Origin: Sorangiineae bacterium NIC37A_2 | Lineage (GTDB): Bacteria; Myxococcota_A; Polyangia; Polyangiales; Polyangiaceae | Assembly: GCA_002085155.1 (NCBI GenBank) | Contig: NASX01000010.1 | Span: 52,238-116,237 of the forward strand | DNA length: 64,000 nt | Reading direction: 5' to 3' | Shown: piece by piece, positions 32,727 through 43,397 of the stretch | Numbering within the stretch: position 1 is the first letter of the stretch | How the letters are laid out: every line of letters begins with the position of its first letter | Translations under genes and position numbers: made by a program | Notes under the pieces: generated by a model | What the model was told of the DNA's origin: nothing | The model's input: only the letters and a program-made list of their open reading frames with translations | The model's database searches: none

Positions 32727-35165
32727 TCAGAACTCCGCTTTGACGCCCGCCTGGAACCAACGGGGCGCGTTCACGCGCGCTCCGTAGGGCAGACGCCCGA
32801 CGAGGTTCTGCTCACCGGTGAGGTTCCGCAGATTCGCATAGATCGTCAGCCAGGGCAGCGGCCGACCGAACACGCCCACGTCGAGCCACACCTGATCGTC
32901 GGTCGCCCGGGCGTCGATGAGCTCCCCTGTGCCTGCGACTTCGCGCATCCGGCCGACGTAGTTGAAGGCTGCGTTCACCCCGCCGTAGCGGTGCTCAAGA
33001 GCCACAGTCAGGCTGAGTTGATGCGGCGGAAGATAGGGGATCGAGTCACCGGCGGTGACGGCGCCGTAGATCGGATCTTGAGACTGGAAGGAGGTCTCGA
33101 ACTCACCCTGAGAGAAGGTATAGGCGGCGGTCACCGGCAGAACGAAACCTTCCGGCAGCTTCTGTTCGTGAGAGACAAAGGCTTCGAAGCCGTAGATGCG
33201 GGCTTTTCCAGCGTCAAACTGGCTGTCGATGTCGTCGACGCAGCCGCCGGAGAAGGTGCAGACGTTCGTGAGGTTTTGGTAATCGTTGTAGAAGCCGATG
33301 GCCTCGAAGCGCGTGCGGCCCTTGGCGTAACGGGCGCCGGCTTCGTAGTTCACGCTGTACTCGGGGCTCACGCCGCTCGCGCCGGGAGCCGGAGGACTGA
33401 AACCTCGGTAGACTCCCGCGAGCACGCCGAGGTTTGAGATGACTTCGTAGAAGGCTCCGACGCCAGGCAGGAACGCAGCCACGAAGGCATCGGTCGTATT
33501 GCCGTTTCTGAAGTCTTCCGTGCCGGACCAAATGAGCTCCGCGCGCACGCCGGGCGTGACGGTGAGCGGGCCGTAGTTCAAGGCGTCCGTCGCGTGCAAT
33601 GCAAGCGCGTAGGTCTCCGCCTTGTTGTAGGCGGTGGTCAGGGTCGCTTCCCCCGCGTGGACCAACTCTCCTCCGGCCATCATATAAGCGTCTTCGGTGT
33701 GAAGACGACGGATCGAGTCGTTGTGCACCCGGAGACCAGCTTCGATGCTGTGTTTGACGGGACCTGTCTCGGCCTTGCCGGTGAGCACGCTCTGCACTCC
33801 TTGGCTCACGAAGGTCCGATCGTTGGGCCCGATCCAGAGGTAATCGGAGGGAGAGCCGCTATCGATCTCCCCGCGGAGGATGCCGTGGTAGCCGAGGTTC
33901 GCGGGATCGTCGGGGTTCTGAAGAACCGAAGCGACCGAGGCTCCGCCAAGGCGGTTCAGCTTCTTCCAGGCGCGGTGGTAGTCGTTCCTATAAAGCGTCG
34001 ACTTCAGCTTGAAGGGACTCGACTCGGACTCGAGAAGGTGGGTCAAGGAGACCGAGGTGCGATGGTTCTTCATCTGATCCAGCGCGCTCGCAGCGTAGCG
34101 GCGGTAAGGATTTTCCCGGAAGTCCTCGTCGCTCTGGCCAAGGTAGGTCTCATTGGAGACTTCGTCGGTGTAGACAAACTTAAAGAGGAACTGGTTGGTG
34201 ACCTCCGCGCGAGGATCGACGATGTACGAACCTTTGAACATCCATTCGTTGCGCGTCGAGCCCGTATCAGCCCCGCTCGGAAGCTCCGCAAAGCCCGTGT
34301 TTTGTAGCCGGACGCCCTCAACCAAGAACCCGAACTGCTCGGTGCTAGCGCCGAAGTAGCCGTGGCCTTTGAAGTAGCCGTATTCGCCGACTCCGAGATC
34401 AAGTTGACCGCTTGCCTGCGTCGGGATCGCGCGCGAGACGAAATCGATCGCACCGCCCACGGTCTGGGGACCTTGAGAGATCGCTGACGGTCCCTTGACG
34501 ACATTGACCTGCGTCATGCGGGTCATGAGCGGGAAGAAGTAGGCCGCCGGAGCCGAGTAAGGCGCAGGTCCAAACAGGACGCCGTCTTCGGTCAGGGTGA
34601 CCTTCTTGCTGCGATCGGGGTTCGCGCCGCGGATGCCGATGTTCGGGCGAAGACCGATGCCGTCCTCTTGCCGGATGTACACGCCGGGGACCTGAGTGAT
34701 GATCATGCCCGCGTCGTCGTATTCGAAGCGCTCGAGCTGCTCTTCGCGGATGGTGTGCGCCGAACCCGCCGCCTTCGACGTCTTCGACCCGAGCACCATC
34801 ACTTCGACCTCCCGGGGCTCTTCGGGCGCTTCTTCCTCTTCCGCAGGAACTTCACTCGTCTCGTCTGCGAGCGGCGCTTCGGGGCCCTCAGGCTCCGGAG
34901 CTGCGGCCTCGGCGCCCTCACTCGGCTCCGCCGCTTGTGGTGCCTCGGACTGCTCCGCCACCTCAGCGGGAGCTTCGTCCGCCCCCGCGGCACCTTCCGG
35001 GCCCTCTGGCGCAGCTGCCGCTCCTTCTTCGGGAGCTTCCGCGGGCTCTGCACCTTCCGGCGTCTCCGGAGCGGGCGGCGGGGGCTCCGCCTGCCCCCAA
35101 GCGCTCACGGGGACCAGAAGCAAACAGCCGAGAAGAGAGAGCGAAGCGTGGGAAGATCGGATCAT
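32727..35165 (-). CDS. FecA-like TonB-dependent outer-membrane receptor
   Basis: 812-residue outer-membrane receptor. After the signal peptide (cleavage near WGQA), an Ala/Glu/Pro-rich region of about 95 residues spans the periplasm before the plug. The plug carries RPNIGIRGANPDRSKKVTLT, the FecA-group motif APYSAPAAYFFP and VVKGPSAISQGPQTVGGAI. The barrel ends in an aromatic residue (KAEF). FecA-group receptors take up ferric citrate or other iron chelates. The acidic/proline insert is unusual. It is the last gene of an iron locus with an imelysin and an HTTM protein. No TonB, ExbBD or FecR/I partners are nearby. Confidence 0.9.
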   Translation of the reverse strand: MIRSSHASLSLLGCLLLVPVSAWGQAEPPPPAPETPEGAEPAEAPEEGAAAAPEGPEGAAGADEAPAEVAEQSEAPQAAEPSEGAEAAAPEPEGPEAPLADETSEVPAEEEEAPEEPREVEVMVLGSKTSKAAGSAHTIREEQLERFEYDDAGMIITQVPGVYIRQEDGIGLRPNIGIRGANPDRSKKVTLTEDGVLFGPAPYSAPAAYFFPLMTRMTQVNVVKGPSAISQGPQTVGGAIDFVSRAIPTQASGQLDLGVGEYGYFKGHGYFGASTEQFGFLVEGVRLQNTGFAELPSGADTGSTRNEWMFKGSYIVDPRAEVTNQFLFKFVYTDEVSNETYLGQSDEDFRENPYRRYAASALDQMKNHRTSVSLTHLLESESSPFKLKSTLYRNDYHRAWKKLNRLGGASVASVLQNPDDPANLGYHGILRGEIDSGSPSDYLWIGPNDRTFVSQGVQSVLTGKAETGPVKHSIEAGLRVHNDSIRRLHTEDAYMMAGGELVHAGEATLTTAYNKAETYALALHATDALNYGPLTVTPGVRAELIWSGTEDFRNGNTTDAFVAAFLPGVGAFYEVISNLGVLAGVYRGFSPPAPGASGVSPEYSVNYEAGARYAKGRTRFEAIGFYNDYQNLTNVCTFSGGCVDDIDSQFDAGKARIYGFEAFVSHEQKLPEGFVLPVTAAYTFSQGEFETSFQSQDPIYGAVTAGDSIPYLPPHQLSLTVALEHRYGGVNAAFNYVGRMREVAGTGELIDARATDDQVWLDVGVFGRPLPWLTIYANLRNLTGEQNLVGRLPYGARVNAPRWFQAGVKAEF

Positions 35166-35219
35166 GATGTACTTAGGAGGGTCAAGGGAGCCTGTCTCGG
35201 AGGACGGGAGAGCCTGTTC

Positions 35220-36701
35220 TCAGAGGACTGGTCGAATGTGAGGGGGCGCTTCGGGGGGCGCGGGGAGGATCCAGCTCGCCGGAGCGAGGCCGTCTTGGAC
35301 CTTCATCAGGTCGACGTCGGGATCGATGAGGGGAGCTGCGCGGCGACCATTCAAGGAGATGTTCGCTTGGGCGTAAACTTCCGGGAGCGTACCGTCGGGA
35401 GCCCGGTATTCGCGGCCGATGTGGTGCGCCATTTGGAGGATGAGGTCCGGCTGGCCGGACATCTCATTTTCCTGGAACGGCTTCAGGTAGGCCTTCGGAT
35501 CCACGAAGATCATCTGATCTTCGCCGGGCCGGCGCACGAGGAAGGACACGGAGCCGCCCTTCGCGCGCACCATAACGCGCCACGACAGACGCATTCCCTG
35601 CTCGTGCCAGAGCACGTTCCCGCCATAGGCCAAGTACCGGAACGGCATCACGGCTTGGAATGCGACGTAAAGGAGACCGACTGAGAGGGCGACGCGCACC
35701 AGAGGCCCCCGCGCACTACGACCAGAGTTTCTTGGAGGAACGCCGCCTGAGCTCGGCCCCGGAAATCCGAGGCCCAGACGAGCAAAGAGCGGGCGCGCCG
35801 CGTCGGGCGGGAAGAAGATCAGAGCGCAGGCGCTCATGATCCAAGGGAACATTCCGATGTCGAAGAGGAGCCGCGTGAGCGTGTGGAAGAAGAGAACAAC
35901 CGCGTAGGCGTAGGGACGCGTGCGCGCGAAGGAGAGCCAGGCGACGATCGTGGTGTCGAAGAGGAACCCGAGCCAACTGATGAGGAGCGGCACGCCTTCC
36001 CAGGTGAAGAGGGGCCCGAGCAGAGGCAGGTCCGTGCTCGCGCCAAGCCAAATGCGGAGCGGCTGTCCGTGAAGCAGCCAATCGCTTTGAAGTTTGGCGA
36101 GACCTGCGCAGAAGTAGACGAGCCCGATCTGGAAGCGGAACAGCCAAAGCACGCCGCGAGCGACTTGTCCGGTGCCTTCGGGCTCCGGCTGACTCCGGAG
36201 CTGGCGCAGCTTTCTCTTGAGCCAGGCGTCGACGGAGCCCGCGCGATTCGCCGGAGTGCACGCGAGGAGCCAGGCGAGGAGCGCCGCTAGGTAGTAGTGG
36301 TTCAGGTAGGTCGAGACATCGATCAGCTGGATGTAGCTGATGCCGAGGGCCAAGAGCACCGCACTCACTCGGAAGAAGAGCCCCGCCGCGACCATCAGGC
36401 CAAGGCCGATCAGCGCGTAGAACAGGAGGAACATCTGCGAGCGCGGCAGCGGCGCCACCCACTCGAACCCGAGGTACTTGAAGCGGAACGTCGGGTCCAA
36501 CAGCAGCTCATCGATCCACCCGTAAGCGACAAAGCGCTCCATGGAGATCGCGAGCAATGTCCCGAGCGCGACTCGGAACAGCACGAGGAACGAGATATCG
36601 ACAGGCTCGAGGAGGGTCCGCTCGATGCGCTCGATGAAGCTCCGAGGAGCTGCATCGAGCGCGAGGGAGTGAGCCGGTGCGTACGTTTCAGTCCGTATCA
36701 C
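35220..36701 (-). CDS. HTTM-domain (vitamin K-dependent carboxylase-like) membrane protein
   Basis: 493-residue membrane protein with an HTTM domain of about eight helices (residues 30-330) and a soluble C-terminal domain of about 140 residues. Typical segments are FQIGLVYFCAGLAKLQSDWL and FHTLTRLLFDIGMFPW. HTTM proteins resemble vitamin K-dependent gamma-carboxylase, but most bacterial members have no proven activity. The GTG start overlaps the imelysin stop by 14 bp, so the genes are coupled. Grouping with imelysin and a FecA-like receptor points to a role in iron handling at the envelope. Confidence 0.85.
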   Translation of the reverse strand: MIRTETYAPAHSLALDAAPRSFIERIERTLLEPVDISFLVLFRVALGTLLAISMERFVAYGWIDELLLDPTFRFKYLGFEWVAPLPRSQMFLLFYALIGLGLMVAAGLFFRVSAVLLALGISYIQLIDVSTYLNHYYLAALLAWLLACTPANRAGSVDAWLKRKLRQLRSQPEPEGTGQVARGVLWLFRFQIGLVYFCAGLAKLQSDWLLHGQPLRIWLGASTDLPLLGPLFTWEGVPLLISWLGFLFDTTIVAWLSFARTRPYAYAVVLFFHTLTRLLFDIGMFPWIMSACALIFFPPDAARPLFARLGLGFPGPSSGGVPPRNSGRSARGPLVRVALSVGLLYVAFQAVMPFRYLAYGGNVLWHEQGMRLSWRVMVRAKGGSVSFLVRRPGEDQMIFVDPKAYLKPFQENEMSGQPDLILQMAHHIGREYRAPDGTLPEVYAQANISLNGRRAAPLIDPDVDLMKVQDGLAPASWILPAPPEAPPHIRPVL

Positions 36702-38076
36702 TGGCGGCGCTCGCAGGCAGCTTGAGGTTCAGGACACTTCCCGACCCAAAGAATTGCTGCTTGAGCAGGTCGGACAGCACCTTCAACTCTGCGTAGAAAT
36801 CGTTCAGCTCAGCGTCGGACGCTTCGTCGAGGGGCGGCAACTCGGCCGCGTGGGCGTCGATGGTGTCGAAGGCGTCCTGAATCTCCTGGCGGAGATCGTC
36901 AGCGCCGGCGGCCGTGAGCCAATCGTCGAAGCCGATGCCCTCACCTCCTTCGCCACAGCCCTGGAACAGGGCGCGGAAGGCCGCAAGGTTCGCGCGGATG
37001 CTCTCCATGTCGATCTCAGCGTAGGGCGACTCGGGGTTCTTGAGAGCGGTGCCGATGCCGACGAGGGGCCCGATCTTGAGGTCGCGGATCGAATCGTAAG
37101 GATAGAGGAGCGACCAAGCGACGACGTTGAGCGCCTCTTGTTCCGACCCGTAGCCTTCGTAGTTCGAGAGCTTCTTGCCGAAGTCTTCTCCGTCCTTGTC
37201 CCAGACGCTTACGAGCTCTTGGGACTTCTCGTAGAGGTCGCCGACGACCGCGCGCGCATAGTCGCGCTTCGCCTGGTCAATTTCCTCTTCGCTGAGCTTC
37301 GCCCAAACCTTGTAGGTGGTCGAGTTCGAGGCACAGACGGTGTCGTCTCCTTCGTAGAAGAGGAGATACTCGAGAGCGGCGAGCCCACGAGCGCTCGGCA
37401 GGATTCTCTGGAAGCCCTGTTCTTCGTAGGCGCGCGTCGCGACCTGCTTCTCGATTTCGCAGCGGTTCAGCGCCGGCCAAGCGTGAATGAAGGAGCCGAT
37501 GCCCCGGCCGTGGTAGCGGTCGGAAGCTGTGCTCGCGATGGGCCCGAATTGGGAAGGAGCTGTCTCGGACCAGACGAGAGCCGCGTCCAGCCAGGCAGCG
37601 CGAGCGGCCTCGAGACGCGCGTCGCTCGGGCTATCGGCGTAACGGGTCACCTGACGTCCGAGCTCAAAAGCAGCGCTCGAGAAGACGCAGGCCGAGTAAG
37701 CGGAACAAGCGCCTGCGCTCTCGAGGAGACGCTTCTTCGTGAACTCCTCATTCGAGACAGGACGCTCGCCGCAATTGCGCCCACTGTCCGTAGCGCCACT
37801 TCCACCGGTGCCACCGGGACCCTTGCGTCCGCCGGAGCCGTCCACCTGGCCATCTCCGCCGAGGCCACTGTCACCGCCAGCTCCGCCATCCGCGCCGAAG
37901 TCGACGCCGCCGGAACCTTTGCCCGGGCTGCGCCCACCGGTCGATGAGCTGCCTCCTGAACCCTGACCCGGTTTAGGATCTTTCGTGCCGCAGCCCGCAA
38001 AGGCCGACATCGTGAGGGCGACGAGGAGCGCTGTTCCCGGGCGGAACCAGCGCGGAGCGGAAAGTGGAAAATGCAT
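36688..38076 (-). CDS. Imelysin-like (M75) lipoprotein
   Basis: 462-residue lipoprotein (AFAGC lipobox, Cys29) with a Gly-rich linker of about 70 residues and an imelysin-type helical domain. Family landmarks include SFIHAWPALNRCEIE and ARGLAALEYLLFYEGDD. The family's GxHxxE motif reads GLAALE here, so the His is lost and a metal site or peptidase activity is doubtful. Imelysin proteins are iron-regulated and bind or help acquire iron. It lies between the delta-60 lipoprotein and HTTM genes and is translationally coupled to the latter. Confidence 0.85.
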   Translation of the reverse strand: MHFPLSAPRWFRPGTALLVALTMSAFAGCGTKDPKPGQGSGGSSSTGGRSPGKGSGGVDFGADGGAGGDSGLGGDGQVDGSGGRKGPGGTGGSGATDSGRNCGERPVSNEEFTKKRLLESAGACSAYSACVFSSAAFELGRQVTRYADSPSDARLEAARAAWLDAALVWSETAPSQFGPIASTASDRYHGRGIGSFIHAWPALNRCEIEKQVATRAYEEQGFQRILPSARGLAALEYLLFYEGDDTVCASNSTTYKVWAKLSEEEIDQAKRDYARAVVGDLYEKSQELVSVWDKDGEDFGKKLSNYEGYGSEQEALNVVAWSLLYPYDSIRDLKIGPLVGIGTALKNPESPYAEIDMESIRANLAAFRALFQGCGEGGEGIGFDDWLTAAGADDLRQEIQDAFDTIDAHAAELPPLDEASDAELNDFYAELKVLSDLLKQQFFGSGSVLNLKLPASAASDTD

Positions 38077-38102
38077 GATTTTGTAACTCCGAAGGAAGAG
38101 TA

Positions 38103-38128
38103 CCGGGCGCGCCTTTCGGCGCGCCCGG
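38103..38128 (-). promoter_or_regulatory. Perfect intercistronic hairpin before the imelysin gene
   Basis: An 11-bp perfect stem (CCGGGCGCGCC/GGCGCGCCCGG) closes a tetraloop that reads GAAA in the minus-strand RNA, a GNRA loop. No T-run follows in that direction. It probably stabilises or attenuates the mRNA between the first gene and imelysin rather than terminating it. Confidence 0.6.
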
Positions 38129-38199
38129 CTTTGGTTTCAACAGAAGGATCGATCGATCACAATGTCCCCCCCCTCATGAGGCTTTCCCTCGCGGGAAAG

Positions 38200-40062
38200 T
38201 TATTCCTCGCCGTCGATGGCGAGCGTCGCGAGCACCGTTCGGGCGTAAACGGGAGCGTTCCCGGTCGGCGCCTTCGGGCGGCTCTGCGCGACGGCGACGA
38301 CGCGCTTTCCGTCCTTGGAGATCGACGCCTGGAAGAAGGGGTAAGGATGGGTGTATTGGATGCGACCCGTTCCTCCGCCAACCTTGTCGTCCAGCTGACC
38401 GTCTTTGGTGAGGACAAAGACGGCAGCGAAGTCGTCGTAACATCCGACCTCGATCACACGCCCGTCGGCGAGCGCCACGAGATCGCGACCGTTCTCGCGG
38501 TAAGGACGGGTGCCGATGCCTGCACCGAGATCGGTCTCACTCTGGATGGCGAACGAGCCGAACTTCGCGTTCCCAGCAGCGTTGCCGCCCCAGGTCTCGT
38601 CAAGACCCTCGCTCGTAATGCGGAAGGTGACGAGATCGTTTTCGATCGTGCTCGCCTCGAAGTGTGACACTCCGTAACCCGTGGTGACGTACTTGCCGCC
38701 GCCGACCGGAATGACGTTGTAAGCTTCCGCTTGTCCGCCGACGGCGCGGAAGGGATTGAAGTGCGTGTAGCCTCCGGACCAGGGGTAAGCGTCGTTGTCG
38801 CTGAACCCGAAATCCGGATCGAGCGTCCCGTCGGGGAGTAGGCGGATCACGTGGATATGATTGCCGTCCGCGTCCCAGGGATTGTACCCGGCAGAGAGGA
38901 TCGAGCCGTCTGCCTCAACGGTGCCGCGACGTGAACCGTTATTGACTCCCTTGTCGTTGAAGTCGACGCTGAACTGAGCGCCTCCATTGAAGGTCGTATC
39001 GAAGCTCAGATCCGAGGCAAGGAGACGAGTGATGTAGCGGTCGGTATCCGTGCGCTGAACACCAGAGGAGACCTTCGGTGCGCTCGCGTCCGCGAAGACA
39101 ACGATCTTCTCTGAAGCTCCGCTCTCGTCGAGCGCGATACCCCAGGAGGAACCGCGGCTCGGACGCTGGCTGAAAGCGGGAGCCACCGCCGCCGGCCAAA
39201 CGGCGACGCAAGCGTCCTCTGCGATCTCCGCCTCGCCTTCGAGCACCTCACAGGCGTCCTCGTCGTAGCTCGGGCTCGCGTCATCACAAACCCCGTCGGT
39301 CGCTGCGGTCGTCACAGCGCTGAGCCGGCTCGCGGCTTCCGTGCAGAGAGTGTTCACCTCGTCGATCGCCGCCTGAGTCCAACCACCCCACTCAATGCTC
39401 ACCGGTGCGCTGAAGGAGGGCGCCGCAGGGTCGCTCACGTCGAGCTTGGTGAGGGCAACGCCATGAGCGCCGCCGCTCATATGAACGACGAGGCTGCCGT
39501 CCTTGAGCTCAATGATGTCGTAGGAGGTGCCGGGGTTGACGATCGAGCTGACGGCCACGCCATCCGTGCCGAAGCTCGTGTCGAGGACGTTATCCGTGGT
39601 GAAGCGCCAGACGGCCAGACGCAGGTTCGCGCTATCCTGCGCAGCGTCGACAGCACCGACGTCCGTCGTGCCCGAGACGTAGAGGTACCCGTCCTTCGAG
39701 AAGGTCGCGCCGTAGGGGTTGATCGCGTTGTCGAGGACACGCACAGACTCCGCCGTGATGCCGGATCCCGCTTCGGGGAGCGGGCCTGAGCCGCCCGTAG
39801 CTTGTCCGCCGCTGCCGCTCTCATCGCCGCCGCTGCCGCTCGCGTCACCGCCTTCGCCCGCGGAACCACCGGAGGCCTTCGAGCCGCCCGTGTTCCTCGA
39901 GCCGCCCGTGTTCTTCGAGCCGCCGCTGCTCTTCCCGCCCGTGGACGCCTCTCCTGCCCCGCCGTCGGCGTCAATGTCGTCGCCCGTACAGGCCACGGCC
40001 CAAGAGCAGAGAAGGCCGGTGAAAACCCCAACCGAGATCTTTTTTAGTGTTCGCTTTTGCAT
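38200..40062 (-). CDS. Delta-60 repeat lipoprotein, first gene of the iron locus
   Basis: 620-residue lipoprotein (SWAVAC lipobox, Cys25) with a Gly/Ser/Asn linker of about 65 residues. The main part contains delta-60-type beta repeats, for example RLLPDGTLDPDFGF and WRFTTDNVLDTSFG, which probably form a beta-propeller. Repeats near 230-290 are interrupted by a Cys-containing insertion. Its role is unknown. The position ahead of imelysin, HTTM and the FecA-like receptor, with a Fur-like site about 95 bp upstream, suggests an iron-regulated surface protein. The ATG at 40062 directly begins the signal peptide. Confidence 0.8.
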   Translation of the reverse strand: MQKRTLKKISVGVFTGLLCSWAVACTGDDIDADGGAGEASTGGKSSGGSKNTGGSRNTGGSKASGGSAGEGGDASGSGGDESGSGGQATGGSGPLPEAGSGITAESVRVLDNAINPYGATFSKDGYLYVSGTTDVGAVDAAQDSANLRLAVWRFTTDNVLDTSFGTDGVAVSSIVNPGTSYDIIELKDGSLVVHMSGGAHGVALTKLDVSDPAAPSFSAPVSIEWGGWTQAAIDEVNTLCTEAASRLSAVTTAATDGVCDDASPSYDEDACEVLEGEAEIAEDACVAVWPAAVAPAFSQRPSRGSSWGIALDESGASEKIVVFADASAPKVSSGVQRTDTDRYITRLLASDLSFDTTFNGGAQFSVDFNDKGVNNGSRRGTVEADGSILSAGYNPWDADGNHIHVIRLLPDGTLDPDFGFSDNDAYPWSGGYTHFNPFRAVGGQAEAYNVIPVGGGKYVTTGYGVSHFEASTIENDLVTFRITSEGLDETWGGNAAGNAKFGSFAIQSETDLGAGIGTRPYRENGRDLVALADGRVIEVGCYDDFAAVFVLTKDGQLDDKVGGGTGRIQYTHPYPFFQASISKDGKRVVAVAQSRPKAPTGNAPVYARTVLATLAIDGEE

Positions 40063-40433
40063 TTTTCTCGTGATCCCTCATGCCCGTCTCGCGGGCTCAA
40101 ACTTCATGTGGGCCAGGCCCGTTCTGGGAGTGCGACCTATCGCAGCGGGTTCGCTATTGCAAGTCATTATCATCAAGAGCCGAAGGCGGGACCCGGCGAC
40201 GTCAAAAGCTCTCCCCCTTCTTTGTCGGAATTTCCGCAAATTGTGCGCATTCGAGGCAGCTGGGTAGAGCCCCTCCCTATAAAACTGATTTTCAATATCC
40301 TCCGAATGCGGCTTCGCCCGGACCTTCACTCGTCGCGGCAGCGTTCAGCGGAGACGGCCCTCAGCACGCCGGGGGCCGCCTGTCGATTCCACCGGACAGC
40401 TCGCGCTCCCCAGGGCCTCAGCGCCGGGTGGCT
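40063..40433. other. Regulatory intergenic region of the iron locus
   Basis: About 370 bp without a gene, between the 3' end of the rRNA methylase-like gene and the first iron-locus gene. It holds a good Fur-like site (40158-40172) and a weaker one (40286-40300, about 10 of 15 positions). I did not find a convincing sigma-70 hexamer pair. Confidence 0.6.
40158..40172 (-). promoter_or_regulatory. Fur-box-like operator
   Basis: On the minus strand TGATAATGACTTGCA matches the 7-1-7 Fur consensus TGATAATNATTATCA at 12 of 15 positions, counting the central base. It is about 95 bp upstream of the iron-locus start codon. It supports iron-dependent repression of the whole minus-strand operon. Confidence 0.6.
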
Positions 40434-41594
40434 TCAGCTGCGCCCTGTGCCCTCGCGGGAAAGGACGCGCAACGCCACCGGCAATCCGCCGTTCTTCGTC
40501 TGGAACAGGGCCTGGAACGATCCGGGAAGCATCCTCTTCGCGACCCCGCCCACGAGCGCCCCCACCGGCCGAAGATCGGGCCTCTCACGAAGAACTCTCA
40601 AGAGACGTCGAATCGCCTGCCCCTCGTCGAGGCGATGTCCGTAGGGAGGATTCGTAAGAACAATGGCGCCCTTCGGGATCTGGCGCGCCATATCGGCGAC
40701 ATCACCGACGTGAAACTCAGCCGTGCTCTCGACGGGGCTCGTTTTTCTCGCGAGGAGCGACAGCAGATTCACCCGCGCTGCTGAGACTGCGCGAGGATCG
40801 ATGTCGGATCCGATGGCGCAGACAGTGTGCGGACGGGTTTCTTGAGCGCGCACGACGGCCCGCGATGATTCGAGCACTGATGCAACAGAGGGCCACTCCT
40901 CAAAAGCGAACTTCCGAGACAGCTCGATTCGGCTTATTTCGGCGCGCAAAACCGCTTCGAGCAATACTGTGCCCGCTCCACAGAACGGATCCCAAATCAC
41001 AATACGATCGCTCGGCTCCGGAAGAAGCGCCCGCAACATGGCCGCTGCGAGCGTCTCGCGGAGGGATGCTTCGGCGACGTGCGTTCGGTAGCCTCGTCGG
41101 TGAAGTCTCTCCCCACTCGCGTCCACGCTCACGGTGACGCGATCGTTTTCCATTCTCACAAAGAGCCGCGGTCCTTCCGCCTCTTCACCCGCATCCGAGT
41201 CAGGCGCGCCGAGCCTGCGAAAGAGCGCGTTTTGAACTCGCTCGGCGACAGCATCACTATGCCAAAGTCGCGACTTGTGACACACGACGTCGATGCGAGG
41301 GCTCACTTTCGCTCGGAAGTAGGCGCCGAGCGGGAGCTTCTCGATGCCTCGCTCGAGCTCCGGGAACGTCCGTGCATCGAAGGCCTTGAGCCGGATACGG
41401 ACACCTTCGGCGCACAGAGAAAGGCGACAGATCCGATCCAGCTCCGGAAGCGTCACGCGCAGTTCGACGCCTGCCGTGAGCACTCGCAGGCGCGCGAAAC
41501 CGAGCTCGCGCAGTTCAGCGGCCAAGATCGGCTCGAGACCGGGACCGACGTGCACGAAGGCGAGGTAGGTGGTGAGGGGGGAAGCGTCGGCCAC
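40434..41594 (-). CDS. THUMP-domain RNA methyltransferase (RlmL/UPF0020-like)
   Basis: 386-residue S-adenosylmethionine-dependent methyltransferase. The N-terminal half is a ferredoxin-like plus THUMP RNA-binding region ([20 protein letters not shown]). The C-terminal half has the SAM motif [13 protein letters not shown] and the catalytic [11 protein letters not shown], the NPPY type of N2-guanine or N6-adenine methylases. It is closest in layout to the RlmL N-terminal unit that makes m2G in 23S rRNA. I start it at the GTG at 41594 because upstream codons overlap the divergent fumarase leader. No strong ribosome site is visible. Confidence 0.8.
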   Translation of the reverse strand: MADASPLTTYLAFVHVGPGLEPILAAELRELGFARLRVLTAGVELRVTLPELDRICRLSLCAEGVRIRLKAFDARTFPELERGIEKLPLGAYFRAKVSPRIDVVCHKSRLWHSDAVAERVQNALFRRLGAPDSDAGEEAEGPRLFVRMENDRVTVSVDASGERLHRRGYRTHVAEASLRETLAAAMLRALLPEPSDRIVIWDPFCGAGTVLLEAVLRAEISRIELSRKFAFEEWPSVASVLESSRAVVRAQETRPHTVCAIGSDIDPRAVSAARVNLLSLLARKTSPVESTAEFHVGDVADMARQIPKGAIVLTNPPYGHRLDEGQAIRRLLRVLRERPDLRPVGALVGGVAKRMLPGSFQALFQTKNGGLPVALRVLSREGTGRS

Positions 41595-41741
41595 GGCAGT
41601 TTGCGTCAGAGTTTTATCGCCCGCCGAGGGTCGAAATGCGAGCGGGAAAGCGCGAAGAGCCCGCGCAAAAAGACGGCGCTTTTGGCCGGCTTCTTCTCCG
41701 AATCGAGCGGTTTTCGAGGTATGAGGATCGGCACCAACGTC

Positions 41742-43391
<1,650 letters not shown>

Positions 43392-43397
43392 ACGCTG

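Noticed and set aside
40286..40300. Second Fur box upstream of the iron locus
   Set aside because: It matches the consensus at only about 10 of 15 positions, too few to claim alongside the better site at 40158.
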